64,000 bases of DNA from Terrimonas pollutisoli (GTDB taxonomy: Bacteria > Bacteroidota > Bacteroidia > Chitinophagales > Chitinophagaceae), in the NCBI RefSeq assembly GCF_029360765.1, contig NZ_JARKNA010000012.1, forward strand, positions 95,131 through 159,130, in the 5' to 3' direction. This document shows, in pieces, positions 60,628 to 64,000 of this stretch. Position 1 is the stretch's first letter, and every line of letters starts with the position of its first letter. The notes under the pieces are model-generated. The model did no database searches, was not told the DNA's origin, and saw only the letters and a program-made list of their open reading frames with translations. Position numbers and translations under genes: made by a program.

Positions 60628-61390
60628 ATGACGAGGCCGGTGTTTGAACCCCGTAGGATGCATATCCAACGGGGTGAACTGGCAAACATTATTGGACAAT
60701 ACAAAACTTCATTCACTGCAAAGCATCAGCCGTTATTAAATCACTTATCGGTATTGAATGCTTTGAAAAAATGCCGCACTGCTTCATTGGGCGGCCATGT
60801 TGCTCAAAACAGAATACAAAACTATAGAACCATCACTGAGAGAAACGTTATACAACAAGAACTGGATCGTATATGCCAAACAACCTTTTGGCGGCCCGCA
60901 GCAGGTAATAGAATATCTGGGACGTTATACGCATAAGGTTGCCATCAGCAATCATCGCATTGTATCAATACAAAATGATAAAGTAAGTTTTAGTTACAAA
61001 GATTATGCTGATGGCAGTAAACAAAAAACAATGACACTGGGCTCAACAGAATTTTTAAGAAGATTTTGTTTACACATCTTACCGCCGGGTTACCGCAAGA
61101 TCCGCTATTATGGTTTTATGGCTAATACAAACATCGCTTTATTGCAGGTGCAGCAAAAGGAAATGGACATACTCCCCTCTCCATCCTGTGGAGAGGGGCC
61201 GGGGGTGAGGCCAAAAAAAATTTCCTGGAAAATAATTGCCAAACAAAAATTGAATTACGATGCTGACTTGTGTCCCTGCTGCAAAAAAGGAAAGATGATT
61301 ACGTTATTGCACTTTGATGCCAATGCACCGCCCGGCATTGAATCATTGAACGCATTTTTGGAATTGATAAAAGGAAGGATAGCAGGATGA
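60628..61390 (+). pseudogene. IS91 family transposase with internal deletion
   Basis: The N-terminal part (to 60796) reads ELANIIGQYKTSFTAKHQPL and ALKKCRTASLGGHV, a normal IS91 beginning. In the next frame the sequence continues from about 60800 with IVYAKQPFGGPQQVIEYLG, RYTHKVAISNHRIVSI and FLRRFCLHILPPGYRKIRYY, the C-terminal half, to a stop at 61390. The middle with the zinc-binding and HUH sites is missing. A palindromic repeat is also present in the C-terminal part (61172-61210). The element cannot be active in trans from this copy. Confidence 0.85.
61172..61210. repeat. Palindromic repeat within the IS91 transposase gene
   Basis: A perfect 10-bp stem (cccctctcca / tggagagggg) with a 5-base loop, followed by ccgggggtgagg. 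It keeps the frame open and adds the residues LPSPSCGEGPGVR. Repeats of this type are scattered through many genomes, so it seems to have been inserted into the decayed transposase. Confidence 0.82.
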
Positions 61391-61500
61391 TTTTTTTTAC
61401 CGTCAATAAGCGGCAGGATAGTCGTTGCCCGCCAACAAAAAAATACTATTCAAAAACAAAAAACAGGAATTAAAAAGATGATCAAAAGGGAAATCGAATG

Positions 61501-61724
61501 AAAAGTTGCCGCAGGATATACTAATTATCACTTACTAAAAAGAAGACTCTTGCTTCATCTGCAACTCCTCTTCTGCGAAATCGTAATTGAAATTCCATAA
61601 TGTCTCACCGGCGGCTACCGTCGCTTCATTCAACAAAGGCTTAAATCAAACCTTTGCGCCCAAAAAAAGTCTCTACGGCGGAAATACTGCCGGCGCAAAG
61701 CTTCGTTTAAGCCTTATATGTTGT
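61501..61724. repeat. Long direct repeat, copy B (224 bp)
   Basis: Copy of 56971-57192 with the same attC-like palindrome (61628-61726, from attcaac to gttgtgc) and the same minus-strand protein-tail sequence, though here a one-base change makes the frame stop at 61535. The two copies bracket about 4.3 kb with the SDR/AraC/OsmC/oxidoreductase cluster and the integrase and IS91 remnants. Confidence 0.9.
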
Positions 61725-61784
61725 GCGTTCGTTTTTCATCTTTGCAAATAATTCTTCGGTTTTTTATTAACTGCCTAACGTAAA

Positions 61785-62255
61785 TTAATTGTCTTTGCCA
61801 ATTGCATTGAATTTCATTAAAGAACGTTTAAATAATTCGTCACATTTTTCTGGCATAAGTGGTCCGACCCAAATGGGCACATTTGTTTGGTTGTAAAATC
61901 GGGGAAGATGTTTCAATAAGCAACCTGAGCCGCCTTCAATGTCTACAGCTCCAAATACTATACGTCCAACACCTGAAAGTAAAAGCCTGCCAAAACACAT
62001 ACAACAAGGTTCTAATGTTGTATAGCAGGTCATATAATTAGAACGTTGCCAGAGGTCTTTATTTACATTGTCAAGTGCATTCATTTCAGCGTGGCATTTT
62101 GGGTCGTAATAAGGACTTAATATTGTATTTGAACCTTTTGCTATTATTTCATTGTCCAAAGTAATGATTGCACCAATCGGTAAGTTCCCTTTTGCTTCTG
62201 TCTCTAAGGCAAGTTCGATTGCCATTTCCATAAATTCAATGTCTGTCATACTCAT
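61785..62255 (-). CDS. Nucleoside/cytidine-type deaminase
   Basis: A protein of 156 residues with the zinc-dependent deaminase core: PKCHAEMNALDNV (His and the catalytic Glu) and TTLEPCCMCFGRLLLSG (the two Cys). Length and layout resemble guanine deaminase or TadA-like small deaminases; the substrate cannot be decided from these motifs. It lies alone between copy B and an inverted-repeat region, framed by the short inverted sequence gttgtgcgt / acgcacaac, as in a gene cassette. Confidence 0.88.
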   Translation of the reverse strand: MSMTDIEFMEMAIELALETEAKGNLPIGAIITLDNEIIAKGSNTILSPYYDPKCHAEMNALDNVNKDLWQRSNYMTCYTTLEPCCMCFGRLLLSGVGRIVFGAVDIEGGSGCLLKHLPRFYNQTNVPIWVGPLMPEKCDELFKRSLMKFNAIGKDN

Positions 62256-62301
62256 TTATAATTCTAAAAATTTTCATATTTACAGAAGTTGCAATAAAAT
62301 G

Positions 62302-62490
62302 ACGCACAACGAATAGGGCTTTGCGGCGGTGGGGAATTTATATTCGTTGCCCCCGGCGACGTAAAGCCCAATAGAAATACTACTGCCGAAGATAAGTACA
62401 AAAGCCGAATAGAAATCCGTCAGCCGACTGAAGCTGAATAGCGATATGCAGATGACGGACGCGTTGCGCACAGCCCCACTGCCGCAAAGC
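62302..62490. repeat. Complex inverted-repeat region downstream of the deaminase gene
   Basis: Several paired stretches are seen. caacgaata (62307-62315) pairs with tattcgttg (62341-62349). gggctttgcggcggtgggg (62316-62334) pairs imperfectly with 62351-62369, and its gctttgcggcggtgggg part pairs with 62474-62490, 16 of 17 bases. No open frame is convincing within 62256-62569. The region could form alternative hairpins and lies directly before the IS110 gene. Confidence 0.7.
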
Positions 62491-62569
62491 ATCTATGTAA
62501 AAGCGGTAATTTAAGCAACCATTTTTTAACCTGTAGTCTGATAATATCAGCTACCCAAAACTTAATAAG

Positions 62570-63625
62570 ATGTTGTCTCAAACTACCGCCACACCAAAAT
62601 TATTCATTGGCATGGATGTGCACAAAAAAAGCTGGACAGCACATTTTAAGACTGACCTGTTTGACAACAAGACAGTGACCATGTCCGCTGAATCAGAAAC
62701 GCTGATCAATTATGTTGAGAAAAATTTTCCTGGTCACACAGTAAGCTGTTGTTATGAAGCCGGCTGCTGTGGTTATTGGATAGCGAGGGCATTACAACAA
62801 AAGGGATGGGAAGTAAGCGTAGTCAATCCAGCCGATGTACCGCGCAACAATAAACAGGATTGGCAAAAAACAGACAGGATCGATAGCCGCAATCTTTGCA
62901 AGCATCTTAGCGACTGTAATCTCAAAGGCATCTTTATTCCCGGCGAACAGCAGGAACAACTCAGAGCTTTATTCAGAAGAAGAATACACCTGGCCCGTAA
63001 CCTGCGCAGTATAAAAAATCATATCAAAAGCCAATTGCTTTACTTCGGTATTAAACTGCCGCCACAATATGATAATCCTAACTGGAGCCGTGAAATGAAA
63101 ACATGGATTGCCAATATAAAATGGAAATACAGCAGCGCTGCTGAAAGTATGAAAAGCCGGTTGAAACAACTGGAGTTTATGTGGTATGAAGAACTGCATA
63201 TCAGTAATGAATTAAGAGCCTATTGCCGCAAGCACTATAAAAAAGATTATTACCTCTATAAAAGTGTACCAGGTATAGGTGGCATCACAGCAGCAGCTAT
63301 CATTGCTGAACTGGGTGATATCCGCCGGTTCAGCCGGCTTGATGAACTAGCCGCTATTGTTGGCTTGGTGCCTGGTATTTATCAAAGCAGTGAAAACAAA
63401 ATCAATCTTGGATTAACCAAACGCAGCAATCATCAATTAAGAAGCTTATTAGTAGAAGCCAGATGGGTAGCTGTAAGAGATGATATGGCCCTGCAACAAT
63501 ATTATCGCAAACATGCCCATAAGGAACCGAACAAAGCTATCATCAAAGTAGCCCATAAATTATTAGGCCGGATAAGAGCTGTTATTATCTCCGGCATACC
63601 GTACCAGGCAGGATTGATAAAATAA
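62570..63625 (+). CDS. IS110 family transposase
   Basis: A protein of 351 residues, complete. The N-terminal RuvC-like DEDD domain shows KLFIGMDVHKKSWTAHF (Asp), CCYEAGCCGYWIARAL (Glu) and KTDRIDSRNLCKHL (Asp). The C-terminal transposase_20 domain has SVPGIGGITAAAIIAELGD and NHQLRSLLVEARWVAVRDD. IS110 enzymes have no typical inverted ends and work with a guide-like bridge RNA encoded next to the gene, often upstream. That RNA should lie in 62256-62569 or after 63625; no structure could be proven by eye. The 296 bases after the gene hold no recognised gene. Confidence 0.95.
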   Translation: MLSQTTATPKLFIGMDVHKKSWTAHFKTDLFDNKTVTMSAESETLINYVEKNFPGHTVSCCYEAGCCGYWIARALQQKGWEVSVVNPADVPRNNKQDWQKTDRIDSRNLCKHLSDCNLKGIFIPGEQQEQLRALFRRRIHLARNLRSIKNHIKSQLLYFGIKLPPQYDNPNWSREMKTWIANIKWKYSSAAESMKSRLKQLEFMWYEELHISNELRAYCRKHYKKDYYLYKSVPGIGGITAAAIIAELGDIRRFSRLDELAAIVGLVPGIYQSSENKINLGLTKRSNHQLRSLLVEARWVAVRDDMALQQYYRKHAHKEPNKAIIKVAHKLLGRIRAVIISGIPYQAGLIK

Positions 63626-63921
63626 TTTTTAATTAAGCTCATTACTAAGCATAGAAAAGGCAGACTGCAAAACATGAGGAGTGGCATTGCTGTAAAGTAA
63701 TAACGACCACATCGCAAAGCAGGCAGCTGCTTTTATTAAACTAAGACTGATGCAGGTAGCTTTCTGAAAATGAAAGACTACAAATAGGATGCGGAGCTAA
63801 TTATAAAAAACTAAAAATATTCCGCTGTGTCTTTGAATGATTGTATCATCGATAGAATATATCCCGGCTGCAGCGTAACCCTCCGGCCAACTACATATTG
63901 CTAATATGGGTTCAGGGCTTT

Positions 63922-64000
63922 TTATAATTTGCTCCAGCGATGAGGTAATAATTCGTGCACGTTGTTGATGGGATGCTCTGCTATTCTTTGCAGTACATCT
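63922..64000 (-). CDS. IS66 family transposase, C-terminal end, cut by the window
   Basis: A minus-strand frame enters from the right edge and stops at 63922. It reads DVLQRIAEHPINNVHELLPH followed by RWSKL, as in the end of IS66 (TnpC) transposases, where LLPHRW is the usual terminal motif. The remainder lies outside the window, so completeness cannot be judged. Confidence 0.72.
   Translation of the reverse strand, partial: DVLQRIAEHPINNVHELLPHRWSKL

Noticed and set aside
62302..62490. tRNA or other known RNA gene
   Set aside because: The paired arms do not fit a cloverleaf, and no anticodon-like or T-arm sequence is present.

Overview
The window looks like a chromosome segment of a Bacteroidota bacterium, most likely a Chitinophagaceae relative. 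The reasons are protein families typical of that group (DUF4097-type secreted proteins, lipoproteins with short lipoboxes, a SWIB protein with an H1-like tail, an S23-type four-helix-bundle protein), mostly weak Shine-Dalgarno sites, and several upstream TAnnTTTG boxes matching the Bacteroidota -7 element. The placement rests on reading the translated proteins, not on a search. No rRNA, tRNA or CRISPR array was recognised.

Layout. 1-4.2 kb: a cut-off secreted protein, a thiolase, a small repeat protein with three DDLVH motifs, a DUF985 cupin, a coiled-coil protein, a receiver domain lacking its phospho-acceptor Asp, and a lipoprotein. 4.3-9.1 kb: a GlxA-like regulator diverging from a co-directional run (VOC, SRPBCC, two related DHFR-like reductases, DinB, a small alpha/beta protein, YceI). 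9.2-21.3 kb: a (p)ppGpp-hydrolase-like HD protein, carbohydrate deacetylases, a GNAT enzyme, a DUF3095 protein with cyclase-like motifs, an ECF sigma / anti-sigma-like / DUF4097 operon with overlapping genes, a transglutaminase-like protein, a GH18 hydrolase and a YjbR protein.

21.4-31.2 kb holds a complete route from glutamyl-tRNA to haem. hemJ and hemH lie on the minus strand; hemA-hemC-hemD-hemE-hemF-hemB-hemL run on the plus strand. Between hemF and hemB sits a four-helix-bundle gene with matching hairpin-repeat arrays on both sides, which looks like an inserted element. HemJ appears to be the protoporphyrinogen oxidase, since no hemG or hemY is seen.

31.2-55.8 kb is housekeeping and accessory content: NYN-LOTUS protein, SMUG2-like glycosylase, Amidase_3, gluconokinase, a TPR protein with an N-terminal TIR/deoxyribosyltransferase-like domain, a lipoprotein frameshifted in a T tract, methyltransferase, fructosamine-kinase-like protein, SWIB protein, M48 peptidase, PAP2 phosphatase, PQQ-type dehydrogenase, carbon-nitrogen hydrolase and CPBP protease. 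A nested pair of perfect 17-bp inverted repeats lies at 51.6-51.8 kb.

55.9-64 kb is a mobile-element region: a gene remnant, a RAYT (REP-associated transposase) bounded by 34-bp inverted REP sequences and frameshifted in a TA run, a 222/224-bp direct repeat with attC-like geometry bracketing an oxidoreductase/OsmC/AraC/SDR cluster plus integrase and IS91 remnants, a deaminase in a cassette-like unit, a complete IS110 transposase and the end of an IS66-type transposase.
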